Positions 25,692 through 33,750 of a stretch of DNA of 64,000 bases are shown here, one piece after another. The DNA is from Azospirillum oleiclasticum (GTDB taxonomy: Bacteria; Pseudomonadota; Alphaproteobacteria; Azospirillales; Azospirillaceae): assembly GCF_013423485.1 (NCBI RefSeq), contig NZ_JABFFR010000036.1, positions 1 to 64,000 of the forward strand. Reading direction: 5' to 3'. The notes below the pieces were generated by a model. That model worked only from the letters and a program-made list of their open reading frames with translations. It was not told the DNA's origin and made no database searches. The translations under genes and the position numbers were made by a program. The stretch's first letter is position 1. Each line of letters opens with the position of its first letter.

Positions 25692-26102
25692 ATGACCGCC
25701 CTGTCCGCCTTGGGAGCCGGCCTCACGGTCCTGCTTCCGCAGTTCATCCTCACGCTCGCGATGCTCGCCATCGGCGTGACGCTGCACACGCTCGTCACCC
25801 CCTACCGCGAGCGGGAGCTGGTGAACCAGGGCAACGCCGCCGCCGGCATCACCATGACCGGCGCGATGATCGCCATGGCGATCCCGCTGGCCGCGACGCT
25901 GGCCAACCACACCGCCTATCTCGACATCCTCGTGTGGGGGGCGGTGGCGGTGCTGCTCCAGCTCTCCGCCTTCGGGATCGCCTTCGCGCTGGTCGGCGAC
26001 CTGCGCCGCAAGATCGAGGCGGGCAACACCGCCGCCGCGTCGGTGGTGGCCGGCGTGCAGGTCGCCGTGGCGCTGGTCAACGCCGGCGCCATGGCGGGCT
26101 GA
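25692..26102 (+). CDS. DUF350 membrane protein (YjfL-like)
   Basis: A 136-residue inner-membrane protein with four hydrophobic helices arranged as two similar halves, typical of DUF350 (YjfL): PQFILTLAMLAIGVTLHTLVTP and NQGNAAAGITMTGAMIAMAI are the conserved parts, followed by TAYLDILVWGAVAVLLQL and VGDLRRKIEAGNTAAA. It starts 45 bases after the DUF2491 gene and precedes the PspA-like gene by 58 bases, all in one direction. The family is repeatedly linked to PspA and polyamine-ligase genes; the molecular function is not known. Confidence 0.82.
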   Translation: MTALSALGAGLTVLLPQFILTLAMLAIGVTLHTLVTPYRERELVNQGNAAAGITMTGAMIAMAIPLAATLANHTAYLDILVWGAVAVLLQLSAFGIAFALVGDLRRKIEAGNTAAASVVAGVQVAVALVNAGAMAG

Positions 26103-26160
26103 TGACAGCGCCCCCGTCCTGCCCCATATGTCTGTCGCCCCTGGATACGAGGACACCCGA

Positions 26161-26934
26161 ATGCTGTCGTTCCTGAAGAATCTCGCCGGCTACAAGGCGG
26201 ACAAGGCGATCGAGGCCGGCATCGGCTTCTACGCCAAGATCGACCCGGAAGGGTTGACCGAGACCGAGCTGCGCACCATGGAGGAAGCCCTGGACAAGCT
26301 CGGGATCGAGGTCGCGGCGGCCCAGCAGGCCTACGACAAGGAGCGCAAGGAGGCCGACGCGATCGCGGCCCTGCTGCGCCAGCGCATGGCGGCGGCCGAG
26401 CTGCTGCAGTCCCAGGCCGACGCCGAGGCGGACCCCGCCCGCAAGGCCAAGCTGGAGCAGAGCCTGACCAACCTTCTGGCGATGCTGGAGCAGATGACGC
26501 CGGAGGTCGAGCGCGAGGAGAGCGAGGCGCGCGACGCCGCCGAGTTCGTCGCCAGCCTGCAGCAGTCCTACAAGGAGATGGCCGAGCAGTTGAAGGGCGC
26601 CCGTGCCCAGCTCGAACAGGCCCAGCGCGACATGAAGAAGGCGGAGATGGCCCGCACCCGCGCCGACCGCGAGGCGGAGTCGGCCCGCGTCGCCGCCGGG
26701 CTGACCCAGCGCGTCAGCGGCCTCGGCGTGGCCCTCAAGGCGATGCGCGAGCAGGCCGACCGCGACAACGCCCAGGCCCAGTCGGCGCAGATGAAGGCCA
26801 AGCTGCTGCGCCCCACCAAGCCGGAGCAGGACGACCCCGACATCGCCGCCGCACTCGCCGCCGCGTCGGGCACGCCCCGGCCGGCGACCGGCCTGTCCGA
26901 CCGGCTGGCGGCGCTGAAGGCCAAGCACGGGTAA
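26161..26934 (+). CDS. PspA/IM30 family protein (YjfJ-like)
   Basis: A 257-residue, almost entirely alpha-helical protein with long Ala/Glu/Gln/Lys-rich coiled coils (about 40-215), the make-up of PspA/IM30/Vipp1 membrane-remodelling proteins. The N-terminus MLSFLKNLAGYKADKAIE is a typical amphipathic start. It groups by context with YjfJ, since DUF2491 and DUF350 genes lie just upstream. ATG 26161 is chosen because it has GAGGA nearby and restores the amphipathic helix; ATG 26128 is a longer alternative. The C-terminal 30 residues are a disordered Ala/Pro-rich tail. A strong hairpin follows the stop. Confidence 0.78.
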   Translation: MLSFLKNLAGYKADKAIEAGIGFYAKIDPEGLTETELRTMEEALDKLGIEVAAAQQAYDKERKEADAIAALLRQRMAAAELLQSQADAEADPARKAKLEQSLTNLLAMLEQMTPEVEREESEARDAAEFVASLQQSYKEMAEQLKGARAQLEQAQRDMKKAEMARTRADREAESARVAAGLTQRVSGLGVALKAMREQADRDNAQAQSAQMKAKLLRPTKPEQDDPDIAAALAAASGTPRPATGLSDRLAALKAKHG

Positions 26935-26944
26935 GGCGGTTCCG

Positions 26945-26989
26945 GCGGCGGACGCCGGCCGGGCCTCGATGGAGGCCGGCGTCCGCCGC
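26945..26989. terminator. Long hairpin between convergent genes
   Basis: A perfect 16-bp stem, GCGGCGGACGCCGGCC (26945-26960) pairing with 26974-26989, with a 13-base loop. It lies between the convergent pspA-like and hypothetical genes. It has no T-run, so intrinsic termination may be weak, but it probably acts as a transcription or RNA-decay barrier. Confidence 0.5.
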
Positions 26990-27003
26990 TTCGCGCCGCG
27001 ACC

Positions 27004-27219
27004 CTACCCGGCCTTGCCGAGCTTCGCCGTCAGGCGGCGCAGGTCGATCGCGGCCTTGTCGGCGATGCGCTGGGCGGAGACCAGGATGTCGGTGTGTTCG
27101 CCCACATCGGGCGCGATCTCGCCCGCCGTTTCCGACATCTCGTCCAGGCTTTTCGCCGCGTTCTCGATCAGGCTCTTCACCACCCCGGCCGGGCCGCCGG
27201 TGCCGTCGTAGGAAACCAT
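27004..27219 (-). CDS. Small hypothetical helical protein
   Basis: A 71-residue acidic protein beginning MVSYDGTGGPAGVVKSLIEN and ending LRRLTAKLGKAG. No signal peptide or membrane segment; the pattern suggests two amphipathic helices (SLIENAAKSLDEMSE and ILVSAQRIADKAAIDLRR). I do not recognise a family. ATG 27219 is favoured because GGGAAGGG lies just upstream; an in-frame ATG at 27258 would add a less plausible leader. It converges on the PspA-like gene across a strong hairpin. Confidence 0.6.
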   Translation of the reverse strand: MVSYDGTGGPAGVVKSLIENAAKSLDEMSETAGEIAPDVGEHTDILVSAQRIADKAAIDLRRLTAKLGKAG

Positions 27220-27222
27220 ACG

Positions 27223-27838
27223 CACAACCCTTCCCAATCCGTTGAACGCCGGTGTCATGCAACCGGCGGGCCGTGCCCTGTCCGGCCGGAACGGAGCGGA
27301 CTGGGACGATCCCCTGTCACAAAGCCGACAGCACGGCTCCGTCCCCTGTCGGCAAGCGACCATCAGCCGCCCGCCGCCCGCGGGGCACGCTCACCAGCGG
27401 TGGCGCGACGGGTGGGGGGCGGGCCGCCTGCCGGCGGACGCATCCCACGCCTCGCCGATGACCCGGCCCGTGCAGACCTCAACAAATCCGTCATCGGTGA
27501 TGGCGGGGAACAGGCGACGGAAGACCCGCACCGCCTCCCCGCGGCCGCCCAGGGCGAAGGCGTCGAGGAGCATGCGGTGCTCGGCGATGGTGATTGGGAA
27601 CAGGAACTGTCCCATGGCGGGCGATCGCGGTCGGCGTGGTGGGCGGCGGATGATGCGCAGCAAGCCGCGGGCCGCCGTCGTCACACCGCCACGACTGGAG
27701 ATTCATCAATCAGGCCAGCAACTTCGGTGACCGCTGCCAGCCCCGGACGTATGGCACGGCGCTGCAAACTGCGACGCCTTTGCGAACTGCGGATAGTCCT
27801 GCGTTGCTTCGCCCCGCCAACAAACGCTTGCGTGCGAT
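27223..27838. other. Gene-free stretch with a possible decayed FCD-regulator fragment
   Basis: About 600 bases without a convincing gene. On the minus strand, 27391-27684 encodes a frame with FPITIAEHRMLLDAFALGG, which faintly resembles the last helices of a GntR/FCD effector domain (EHR...LDA). The rest does not fit, so it may be a remnant or chance. The AT-rich end (27820-27860) holds the promoter and first GntR-type site for kduD. Confidence 0.25.
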
Positions 27839-27854
27839 TAATATATTAGTATAC
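27839..27854. promoter_or_regulatory. GntR-type operator-like site 1 (kduD promoter)
   Basis: TAATATATTAGTATAC contains the perfect palindrome TAATATATTA followed by the start of AGTATACT. It is 45 bases before the kduD ATG and closely matches three other sites at 29112, 31143 and 32196 around the gntR gene. Confidence 0.55.
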
Positions 27855-27898
27855 TCCAGCGGTCGGACGCCGTCGCGCTCAGATAGGGAAACGCAGAC

Positions 27899-28657
27899 AT
27901 GAGCAACCCATTCGACCTAACGGGCAAGGTGGCGCTGGTCACCGGCGCCAACACGGGCATCGGCCAGGGCATCGCCCTGGCGCTCGCCAACGCCGGTGCC
28001 GACATCGCCGCCGTCGACATCGTGCCGCTGGACGAGACCAAAGGGCTGGTCGAGGCTGCCGGCCGCCGCTTCCTCGGCCTGTCGGCCGACCTCACCAGCA
28101 TCGCGCCGGTGACCGGGCTGGTCGAGGAGACGGTGGCCGTTCTGGGCCGGCTCGACATCCTCGTCAACAACGCCGGCACCATCCGCCGCGCCGACGCGGT
28201 GGATTTCAGCGAGGCCGACTGGGATCTGGTGATGAACCTGAACCTGAAGTCGGTGTTCTTCCTCTGCCAGGCCTTCGGCCGCCACTGCATCGGCCAGGGC
28301 CAGAAGGGCAAGATCATCAACATCGCCTCGATGCTGTCCTTCCAGGGCGGCATCCGCGTGCCGTCCTACACCGCGTCGAAGAGCGGCGTGGCCGGCATCA
28401 CCAAGCTGCTGGCCAACGAGTGGGCCGGCAAGGGCATCAACGTGAACGCGCTGGCGCCCGGCTACGTCGCCACCAACAACACCGCCGCACTCCGCGCCGA
28501 CGCGCAGCGCAGCGCCGAGATCCTGGGCCGCATCCCCGCCGGGCGGTGGAGCGAGCCGGCCGACCTCGGCGGGCCCGCGGTGTTCCTGGCCTCCGACGCG
28601 GCCGATTATGTCCACGGCACGATCCTGCCGGTGGACGGCGGCTGGCTGGCACGGTGA
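27899..28657 (+). CDS. kduD: 2-dehydro-3-deoxy-D-gluconate 5-dehydrogenase (KduD)
   Basis: NAD-dependent SDR of 252 residues that reduces or oxidises the 5-keto group in pectin/hexuronate breakdown (DKII to KDG). Cofactor loop TGANTGIG at residues 15-22, NNAGTIRR, the catalytic Ser in INIASMLSFQGG and SYTASKSG are intact. The C-terminal GRWSEPADLGGPAVFLAS and IPVDGGWLAR-like ending (LPVDGGWLAR) is distinctive for KduD over other SDRs. It is followed six bases later by a cupin gene and then TRAP permeases. The GntR-type site upstream suggests induction by a hexuronate-derived effector. Confidence 0.88.
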   Translation: MSNPFDLTGKVALVTGANTGIGQGIALALANAGADIAAVDIVPLDETKGLVEAAGRRFLGLSADLTSIAPVTGLVEETVAVLGRLDILVNNAGTIRRADAVDFSEADWDLVMNLNLKSVFFLCQAFGRHCIGQGQKGKIINIASMLSFQGGIRVPSYTASKSGVAGITKLLANEWAGKGINVNALAPGYVATNNTAALRADAQRSAEILGRIPAGRWSEPADLGGPAVFLASDAADYVHGTILPVDGGWLAR

Positions 28658-28662
28658 CCGCC

Positions 28663-29034
28663 ATGACCGAGACCAACGGAACGCCCACTGGGACCCCCAC
28701 TGGCACTGATGTCTTCGTCGTGGCCGATGCCGTGGCGTGGGAGGATCTGGGCGGCGGCGTGCGCCGCAAGATCCTCGGCTGGAACCCCGACATGATGATG
28801 ACCCGCGTCGCCTTCGAGGCGGGCGCCATCGGCGCCCTGCACCGCCACCCGCACCGCCAGTGCGCGGTGGTGGAGAGCGGCGTCTTCGACGTGACGATCG
28901 ACGGCCGCACGCAGCGGCTGTCGGCCGGCGACGGCTACATCGTGCCGTCGAACGTGCTGCACGGCGTGGTCGCCATCGAGCCCGGCGTGCTGCTCGACGT
29001 CTTCACGCCGATGCGCGAGGATTTCCTGGCCTGA
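28663..29034 (+). CDS. Cupin domain protein (KdgF-like)
   Basis: A 123-residue single-domain cupin. The metal-binding motifs are clear: GALHRHPHRQCAVVESG supplies the first His/His/Glu-type set, and SNVLHGVVAIEPG the later His. A Thr/Gly-rich N-terminal tail (residues 3-16) is unusual. Cupins next to kduD are typically KdgF, which linearises 4,5-unsaturated uronates formed by polysaccharide lyases. That role fits the neighbouring kduD and TRAP genes but is inferred. ATG 28663 lies just after the kduD stop, so the two are one transcript. Confidence 0.78.
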   Translation: MTETNGTPTGTPTGTDVFVVADAVAWEDLGGGVRRKILGWNPDMMMTRVAFEAGAIGALHRHPHRQCAVVESGVFDVTIDGRTQRLSAGDGYIVPSNVLHGVVAIEPGVLLDVFTPMREDFLA

Positions 29035-29111
29035 CGGCCGGGTGGCGGCGGCACCGGTGCGGCATCGTCGCACTTGTTGCCGCCGCCAACGAATCCGGCT
29101 TGGCGCCGATT

Positions 29112-29127
29112 TGATATATTAGTATAA
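29112..29127. promoter_or_regulatory. GntR-type operator-like site 2 (TRAP promoter)
   Basis: TGATATATTAGTATAA shares the core ATATATTAGTATA with the kduD site. It sits 139 bases before the dctQ start in the 230-base gap after the cupin gene, so the TRAP permeases probably have their own regulated promoter. Confidence 0.55.
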
Positions 29128-29214
29128 CTCCCCCTACGACAAACGGGTACAGGGCGGCGCCGGTCCGGCGTGCGCGTGCCCGCTGCCGCCGTCATGGCCG
29201 CGGCGCCCCCCGGG

Positions 29215-29253
29215 CGGCCACGAGTTGCGGTCACGAGTTGCGGCCACGAGTTG
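29215..29253 (+). repeat. Three tandem 13-bp repeats before dctQ
   Basis: Three units of CGGYCACGAGTTG (29215, 29228, 29241) lie back to back, the middle one differing by one base. The last unit ends in the Shine-Dalgarno region (GGAG at 29253-29256) of dctQ, so unit number could alter the leader. Confidence 0.7.
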
Positions 29254-29265
29254 GAGTGACGCGTC

Positions 29266-29811
29266 ATGGACCTCGACATGCAAGCCGACGACAGCACGGC
29301 CACGCCCCCCGCCGCCATCGTCTGGCTGACCCGCATCAACGCCACGCTGGCGCGTTTCGGCATGTACGCCGCCGTGGCCGGGCTGCTGGTCCTGGTCGCG
29401 GTGGTCTTCTACCAGGTGTTCGGGCGCTATGTGATGAACAGCTCCCCCACCTGGACCGAGAACCTCGCCATCGTTCTGGTGCTCTACGTCACCCTGATCG
29501 GCGCCGCCGTGGGCGTGCGCGACGCCGGCCACATCAGCCTGGAGTCGCTGATGGTGCTGCTGCCGGAAAAGGCACGCCGGCGGCTGGAGATCCTGATCTA
29601 CGCCGCGGTCGGCCTGTTCGGGGTCGCCATGGCCTACAACGGCTGGATCCTCGGCTCCTCGGTCGCCCATTACCTGTTGCCCAACCTGCACATCAGCGAA
29701 GCCGTGCGCTACGTGCCGCTCGTGCTGTCCGGCATCCTCATCGCCAGCTTCTCCGTCGAACACATCATCGCCATCCTGCGTGGCGAGGAGGTCGTGCCGT
29801 CATGGAATTGA
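29266..29811 (+). CDS. TRAP transporter small permease (DctQ)
   Basis: A 181-residue inner-membrane protein with four transmembrane helices, the DctQ pattern of tripartite ATP-independent periplasmic transporters. The conserved parts are VVFYQVFGRYVMNSSPTWTENLA and the VGVRDAGHISLE loop. The last ten bases overlap the dctM gene, so the two are translated together. No periplasmic binding protein gene (dctP) adjoins, which is unusual; it may be elsewhere or be the orphan dctP at 48.0 kb. Probable substrate is a uronate or sugar acid from the linkage with kduD. Confidence 0.9.
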   Translation: MDLDMQADDSTATPPAAIVWLTRINATLARFGMYAAVAGLLVLVAVVFYQVFGRYVMNSSPTWTENLAIVLVLYVTLIGAAVGVRDAGHISLESLMVLLPEKARRRLEILIYAAVGLFGVAMAYNGWILGSSVAHYLLPNLHISEAVRYVPLVLSGILIASFSVEHIIAILRGEEVVPSWN

Positions 29812-31085
29812 CCATACTCAGCGTCACCTTCCTGGGCTTCCTGATCCTGGGCATCCCGGTGGCCTTCGCCATCGGCCTGGCGGCGCTCTGCACCATCCTC
29901 TACGAAGGCCTGCCGGTCGCGGTCGCGTTCCAGCAGATGATGTCGGGGATGAACATCTTCTCCTTCCTGGCCATCCCCTTCTTCATCTTCAGCGGCGAAC
30001 TGATGCTGCACGGTGGGGTCGCCGACAAGATCGTCAACGCCGCCAAGAGCATGGTGGGCCACATCCGCGGCGGACTCGGCATGTCCAACGTGGTCGCCTG
30101 CACGCTGTTCGGCGGGGTCGCCGGCTCGCCGGTGGCCGACGTGTCGGCCATGGGTGCCGTGATGATCCCGATGATGAAGCGGGAGGGCTACCACGCCGAC
30201 TACGCGGTCAACGTCACCACCCACGCAGCGCTGGTGGGCGCCCTGATGCCGACCAGCCACAACATGATCATCTACGCGCTGGCGGCGGGCGGAAAGGTCT
30301 CCATCGGCTCGCTGATCGCGGCGGGCATCATGCCGGCGGTCCTGCTGATGGTCTGCAACCTGGGGGCCGCCTACTACGTCGCGGTCAAGCGCGGCTACCC
30401 GGCCGGCACCTTCCCCGGCTGGGACATCGCGTTCCGCACCCTGGCCGCCGCGATGCCGGGGCTGTTCATCGTGGTCATCATCCTGACCGGCATCCTGTCG
30501 GGCGTGTTCACCGCCACCGAGTCCGCCTCGGTCGCCGTCATCTACTCGATCCTGCTGACCTTCTTCGTCTACCGCACGATGACCTGGGCCAACTTCCTGG
30601 TCGCGGCGGCCAAGACGGTGAAGACCACCGGCGTCGTCCTGCTGCTGATCGGCGTCTCCACCATGTTCCAGTACCTGATGGGGCTGTACTCGGTGGCGGA
30701 GGCGACCGGCGACGTGATGGCCCACATCTCGACCAACCCGTGGGTCATCTTCCTGATGATCAACGTGATCCTGTTCCTGCTCGGCACCTTCATGGACATG
30801 GCGAGCACGATCCTGATCTGCACGCCGATCTTCCTGCCGATCGCCATGCAGTACGGGATGGATCCGGTGCAGTTCGGCATCGTGATGCTGGTCAACTGCG
30901 CACTGGGGCTCAACACCCCACCCGTCGGCACCACCCAGTTCGTCGGCTGCGCCATCGGCGAGATCTCGGTGGGCGAGGTGATGCGCTCCATCCTGCCCTT
31001 CTACAGCGCGCTGTTCCTGGCGCTGGCTCTGGTCACCTATGTGCCGCTGTTCTCGCTGTGGCTGCCACGGCTGCTGATGCATTGA
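29802..31085 (+). CDS. TRAP transporter large permease (DctM)
   Basis: A 427-residue polytopic protein with about twelve helices forming the ion-coupled translocation path of a TRAP transporter. Diagnostic DctM segments: GIPVAFAIGLAALCTIL, AIPFFIFSGELM, LFGGVAGSPVADVSAMG and LGTFMDMASTILICTPIFLPI, and NCALGLNTPPVGTT. The start ATG 29802 overlaps dctQ. It lacks an N-terminal DctQ fusion. A GntR-type site upstream of dctQ and its position behind kduD point to hexuronate/sugar-acid uptake, which remains inferred. The following gene-like unit is an sRNA, then gntR on the other strand. Confidence 0.92.
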   Translation: MELTILSVTFLGFLILGIPVAFAIGLAALCTILYEGLPVAVAFQQMMSGMNIFSFLAIPFFIFSGELMLHGGVADKIVNAAKSMVGHIRGGLGMSNVVACTLFGGVAGSPVADVSAMGAVMIPMMKREGYHADYAVNVTTHAALVGALMPTSHNMIIYALAAGGKVSIGSLIAAGIMPAVLLMVCNLGAAYYVAVKRGYPAGTFPGWDIAFRTLAAAMPGLFIVVIILTGILSGVFTATESASVAVIYSILLTFFVYRTMTWANFLVAAAKTVKTTGVVLLLIGVSTMFQYLMGLYSVAEATGDVMAHISTNPWVIFLMINVILFLLGTFMDMASTILICTPIFLPIAMQYGMDPVQFGIVMLVNCALGLNTPPVGTTQFVGCAIGEISVGEVMRSILPFYSALFLALALVTYVPLFSLWLPRLLMH

Positions 31086-31142
31086 GCACGGCCGCCCGCG
31101 CGTTACGCTTTCGTGTGAGGTTCGGGTTGCTTTCGGATGCGT

Positions 31143-31156
31143 ATGCTAGTATATCA
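31143..31156. promoter_or_regulatory. GntR-type operator-like site 3 (sRNA promoter)
   Basis: ATGCTAGTATATCA is the inverted form of the motif seen at 27839, 29112 and 32196. No protein gene starts here; the site lies 10-25 bases before the predicted start of an sRNA, overlapping its likely -10 region. Confidence 0.4.
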
Positions 31157-31165
31157 ATCCAGTCG

Positions 31166-31258
31166 GTTTGGCCGGAGGGACGATCGGTTCGTCCTCCGGC
31201 CAGAGCGTTTCCTCCCTACACTCGGGCCGCCGGGCATCCCCCGGCGGCTTTTTTTTGG
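31166..31258 (+). ncRNA. Candidate alpha-r8/MmgR-like small RNA, copy 1
   Basis: Predicted about 85-nt transcript with the layout hairpin, single-stranded pyrimidine tract, terminator. The 5' hairpin pairs TGGCCGGAGG/GACGA (31169-31183) with TCGTC/CTCCGGCCA. TTTCCTCCCT (31208-31217) follows, an element I recall as conserved in alphaproteobacterial alpha-r8 sRNAs, where it pairs with mRNA ribosome sites. The terminator stem GCCGCCGGG/CCCGGCGGC (31226-31248) is followed by eight T. A second locus at 51.2 kb has the same GCGTTTCCTCCCT and CTCGGGCCGC blocks but different hairpins, supporting conservation rather than a plain terminator. Confidence 0.65.
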
Positions 31259-31276
31259 TCCGGTCGCGCCTGCCGT

Positions 31277-32044
31277 TCAGCGTGACGGGTCGGCGTCGAC
31301 GGCGCTGAAATACTGCGGGTTGGCGTCGCGGGTGTCGGCGATGGAGATTTCCAGATGCGTCAGATGCGCCTTCAGGGCCGCCGCCGCCGCGCTGGGATCG
31401 CCGGCGGCGATGGCATCGACGATCGCCTCGTGCTCGACCACCACCTCCCCCATGCGGCCGGTCAGCGGCAGCGTCAGCCGGCGGTAACGGTCGACCTGCA
31501 CCTTCACCTGGTTGACCAGCGTCCAGAAGCCGGGATAGCCGGAGATATCCGCCAGCAGGGCGTGGAACTCCTCGTCGGCCTTGTGGAAACCGTCGCGGTC
31601 GCCGGCCGCGGCACGCTCGCGCTGCGCCTCCAGGCTGGCGCGCAGAAGGGCCACCTGGCTGCGGGTCGCGCGCTCCGCGGCGAAGCGGGCGACGGCCTCC
31701 TCCAGCACGCGGCGGATGGTGATGGCCTCCGGCAGGGCGGCCAGCGGGATGCGCGCCACGAAGGTGCCGGACTGCGGGTAGATCTCCACCAGCCCCTCGT
31801 CGGCCAGCTTCAGCACCGCCTCGCGCACCGGCGTGCGGCTGACGCCGTAGGCTTCGGAGATCTGCTTCTCGGCGATGGGCGCGCCGGGGGCACGGCGCAG
31901 GGCCAGGATGTCGTCACGCAGGTCGCGGTAGACGGTGGCCGACACCGTGGCGGTGCGCGGAGCGGGCCGCGCTTCCGACCGCACCGTGCGGCGGCGTGGC
32001 TCCGATCCGGCTGCGATCGCGGTGTCGTCCTTGTCGCTGGTCAT
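31277..32044 (-). CDS. GntR-family regulator with FCD domain
   Basis: A 255-residue transcription factor. An N-terminal disordered tail (1-35) precedes the winged HTH (about 36-100) with [20 protein letters not shown] as recognition segment. The C-terminal FCD effector domain has the expected metal-type residues: Asp and His in [10 protein letters not shown], His in EHEAIVDAI and His residues in LKAHLTHLE. Such FCD proteins often sense sugar acids. Four related operator-like sites lie at the kduD, dctQ, sRNA and mgsA promoters, making it the prime candidate regulator of that whole segment. Start ATG 32044 is placed by homology to the tail and HTH; upstream in-frame extension crosses mgsA's promoter. 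Confidence 0.9.
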   Translation of the reverse strand: MTSDKDDTAIAAGSEPRRRTVRSEARPAPRTATVSATVYRDLRDDILALRRAPGAPIAEKQISEAYGVSRTPVREAVLKLADEGLVEIYPQSGTFVARIPLAALPEAITIRRVLEEAVARFAAERATRSQVALLRASLEAQRERAAAGDRDGFHKADEEFHALLADISGYPGFWTLVNQVKVQVDRYRRLTLPLTGRMGEVVVEHEAIVDAIAAGDPSAAAAALKAHLTHLEISIADTRDANPQYFSAVDADPSR

Positions 32045-32195
32045 CCGGTCAACCGCCCTTGCCGCCGCCGCCGGCCGTCCCGGCGGCCCCACTCTCCGCA
32101 ACCATGATACCACAGGGACCGGTTGGAGTTTCCGCCCGATCCCGCCCGCCGGCCGCGCGTTCCGCCGCAGGCTCCGGTGGGCTTGTGGCCGCGAC

Positions 32196-32209
32196 TGGTA
32201 TATCAGTAT
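32196..32209. promoter_or_regulatory. GntR-type operator-like site 4 (mgsA/gntR intergenic)
   Basis: TGGTATATCAGTAT resembles the classical TGGTATACCA core of FCD-type GntR operators and the three nearby sites. It is 32 bases before the mgsA ATG and 150 bases before the divergent gntR start, so it could serve both. Confidence 0.55.
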
Positions 32210-32240
32210 CCTCGGATCAGGCAAGACCCGGAGCGCCGTC

Positions 32241-32675
32241 ATGACCCGCAAGCGCATCGCCCTCGTCGCCCACGACGCGCGCAAGCGCGATCTGATCGCC
32301 TGGATCGGGGCGCACCGGGGCGCCCTGGCCGGCCACGCCTTCTTCGCCACCGGCACCACCGGGGCCAAGGTCCGGGAATCGCACCCGGAGCTGGATGTGA
32401 CTCCGCTGAAGAGCGGCCCGCTCGGCGGCGACCAGCAGATCGGCGCGATGATCGCCGAAGGGCGCATCGACCTGCTGGTCTTCTTCGTCGATCCGATGAC
32501 CGCCCAGCCGCACGATGTGGACGTCAAGGCGCTGACCCGCCTCGCCACCCTCTACAACATCCCCTTCGCCTGCAACGAGGCGACGGCGGACATGATCGTC
32601 TCCTCCCCGCTGTTCGCCGGCGGCTACACGCCGCGGCCCGCGGACTTCGGCGGCTACGAGGGGCGGCGGGTGTGA
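32241..32675 (+). CDS. mgsA: Methylglyoxal synthase
   Basis: Converts dihydroxyacetone phosphate to methylglyoxal plus phosphate, a bypass of lower glycolysis. The 144-residue product matches the family over its length: [16 protein letters not shown] with the conserved His/Asp, phosphate loop [16 protein letters not shown] and the catalytic Asp region [18 protein letters not shown], and [10 protein letters not shown] near the end. The size is typical (E. coli 152). It is divergent from the GntR regulator and carries one of its sites, which would tie methylglyoxal production to sugar-acid catabolism. That link is inferred. Confidence 0.95.
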   Translation: MTRKRIALVAHDARKRDLIAWIGAHRGALAGHAFFATGTTGAKVRESHPELDVTPLKSGPLGGDQQIGAMIAEGRIDLLVFFVDPMTAQPHDVDVKALTRLATLYNIPFACNEATADMIVSSPLFAGGYTPRPADFGGYEGRRV

Positions 32676-32688
32676 TCCCGGATTGCGG

Positions 32689-33588
32689 TCAGCCGCCCGT
32701 GCGCGGGCGGTCGGCCGAGGCGGTGCGGGCGACCGCCGGGGACGGGCCGGACACCGTGGGGTCGAAGGGGTGGCGCTGCTGCGCGTACAGCCGGGCGATC
32801 CGCTGCACATACGCCTGGGTCTCGGCGTAGGGCGGCACGCCCTTGTGGCGGTCGACCGCCCCCTCCCCCGCGTTGTAGCCGGCCAGCGCCAGCGTCACGT
32901 CGCCGCGGAAGTAGGACAGGAGCCAGCCCAGATAGCGCATCCCGCCGATGATGTTGTCCACCGGGTCGAAGGGGTCGCGCACGTTGAAGCGGGCGGCCGT
33001 CTCGGGGATGAGCTGCATCAGCCCCTGCGCCTGCTTGGGCGACACCGCCGCCGGGTCGAAGTTCGACTCCACCGCCACCACCGCCATCACCAGCGCGGGG
33101 TCGAGCCCGAAGCGCGGGGCCAGCGTGCGCACCAGATCCCCCACCGGCCCGCGGGCGGCGAGCGAACGCAGCGCCGCGGCGTCGGACTGGCTGATGTCGC
33201 CGCCGGGATAGCGGCGGGCGCCGCGCCCGCAGTCCGGCCGCACATGGATCGCCAGGCGCGGCAGCAAACGCATCATGCGCCGCGCCTCCCAATGGCCGGC
33301 CTCGGCCGCGGCGGCGAACCAACCCACGGCCAGGAACGGGTCGCGCGGCACGCCCTGCCCCGCCATGTACAGGCGGCCCATCCGGTAGGAGGCGCCGGGG
33401 TTGCCCTGGCGCGCCGCCTTGCAGACCGAGTCTACCTCGGACTCCGGGGCCGCCGGAGAGACCGCCGCGGCCTTGCCCGGCGCCGTCCTGCCCGGCGCCC
33501 TGCCCTCGGCCGCCCACGCCACGCCCGGCGCGGTCGCCGCGGCGACCAGCAGGGTGGCGAGAAGGGCGGCGCGCGCGGCAGGGGGCAT
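32689..33588 (-). CDS. Lytic transglycosylase with Sel1-like repeats
   Basis: A 299-residue exported muramidase-like protein cleaving peptidoglycan. Signal peptide at 1-27 (ALLATLLVAAATAPGVAWA). A Sel1-like repeat follows (GASYRMGRLYMAGQGV then AVGWFAAAAEAGHWEA). The SLT catalytic domain occupies about 130-270 with catalytic Glu in AVESNFDPAAVSPKQAQGLM, the downstream NIIGGMRYL and the AGYNAGEGAV motif. The C-terminal tail is disordered. It faces mgsA with only 13 bases between the stops. Relatives are often involved in assembly of secretion or conjugation machines, but nothing of that type is adjacent. Confidence 0.9.
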   Translation of the reverse strand: MPPAARAALLATLLVAAATAPGVAWAAEGRAPGRTAPGKAAAVSPAAPESEVDSVCKAARQGNPGASYRMGRLYMAGQGVPRDPFLAVGWFAAAAEAGHWEARRMMRLLPRLAIHVRPDCGRGARRYPGGDISQSDAAALRSLAARGPVGDLVRTLAPRFGLDPALVMAVVAVESNFDPAAVSPKQAQGLMQLIPETAARFNVRDPFDPVDNIIGGMRYLGWLLSYFRGDVTLALAGYNAGEGAVDRHKGVPPYAETQAYVQRIARLYAQQRHPFDPTVSGPSPAVARTASADRPRTGG

Positions 33589-33750
33589 CGGGTTCTCTTG
33601 CGTGTGTCGTCGACGGGGAGCGCAACCCTACGACAGAGGCACCACATCAGGAAGAGGTATCGAGCCAATGTCGCAATCTGTCGTAACTCCGTCACGAACC
33701 GCTGCTAAGCAAGGTCCGCACCGCCCGATCCCCTGCCATGGAACCCCGCC

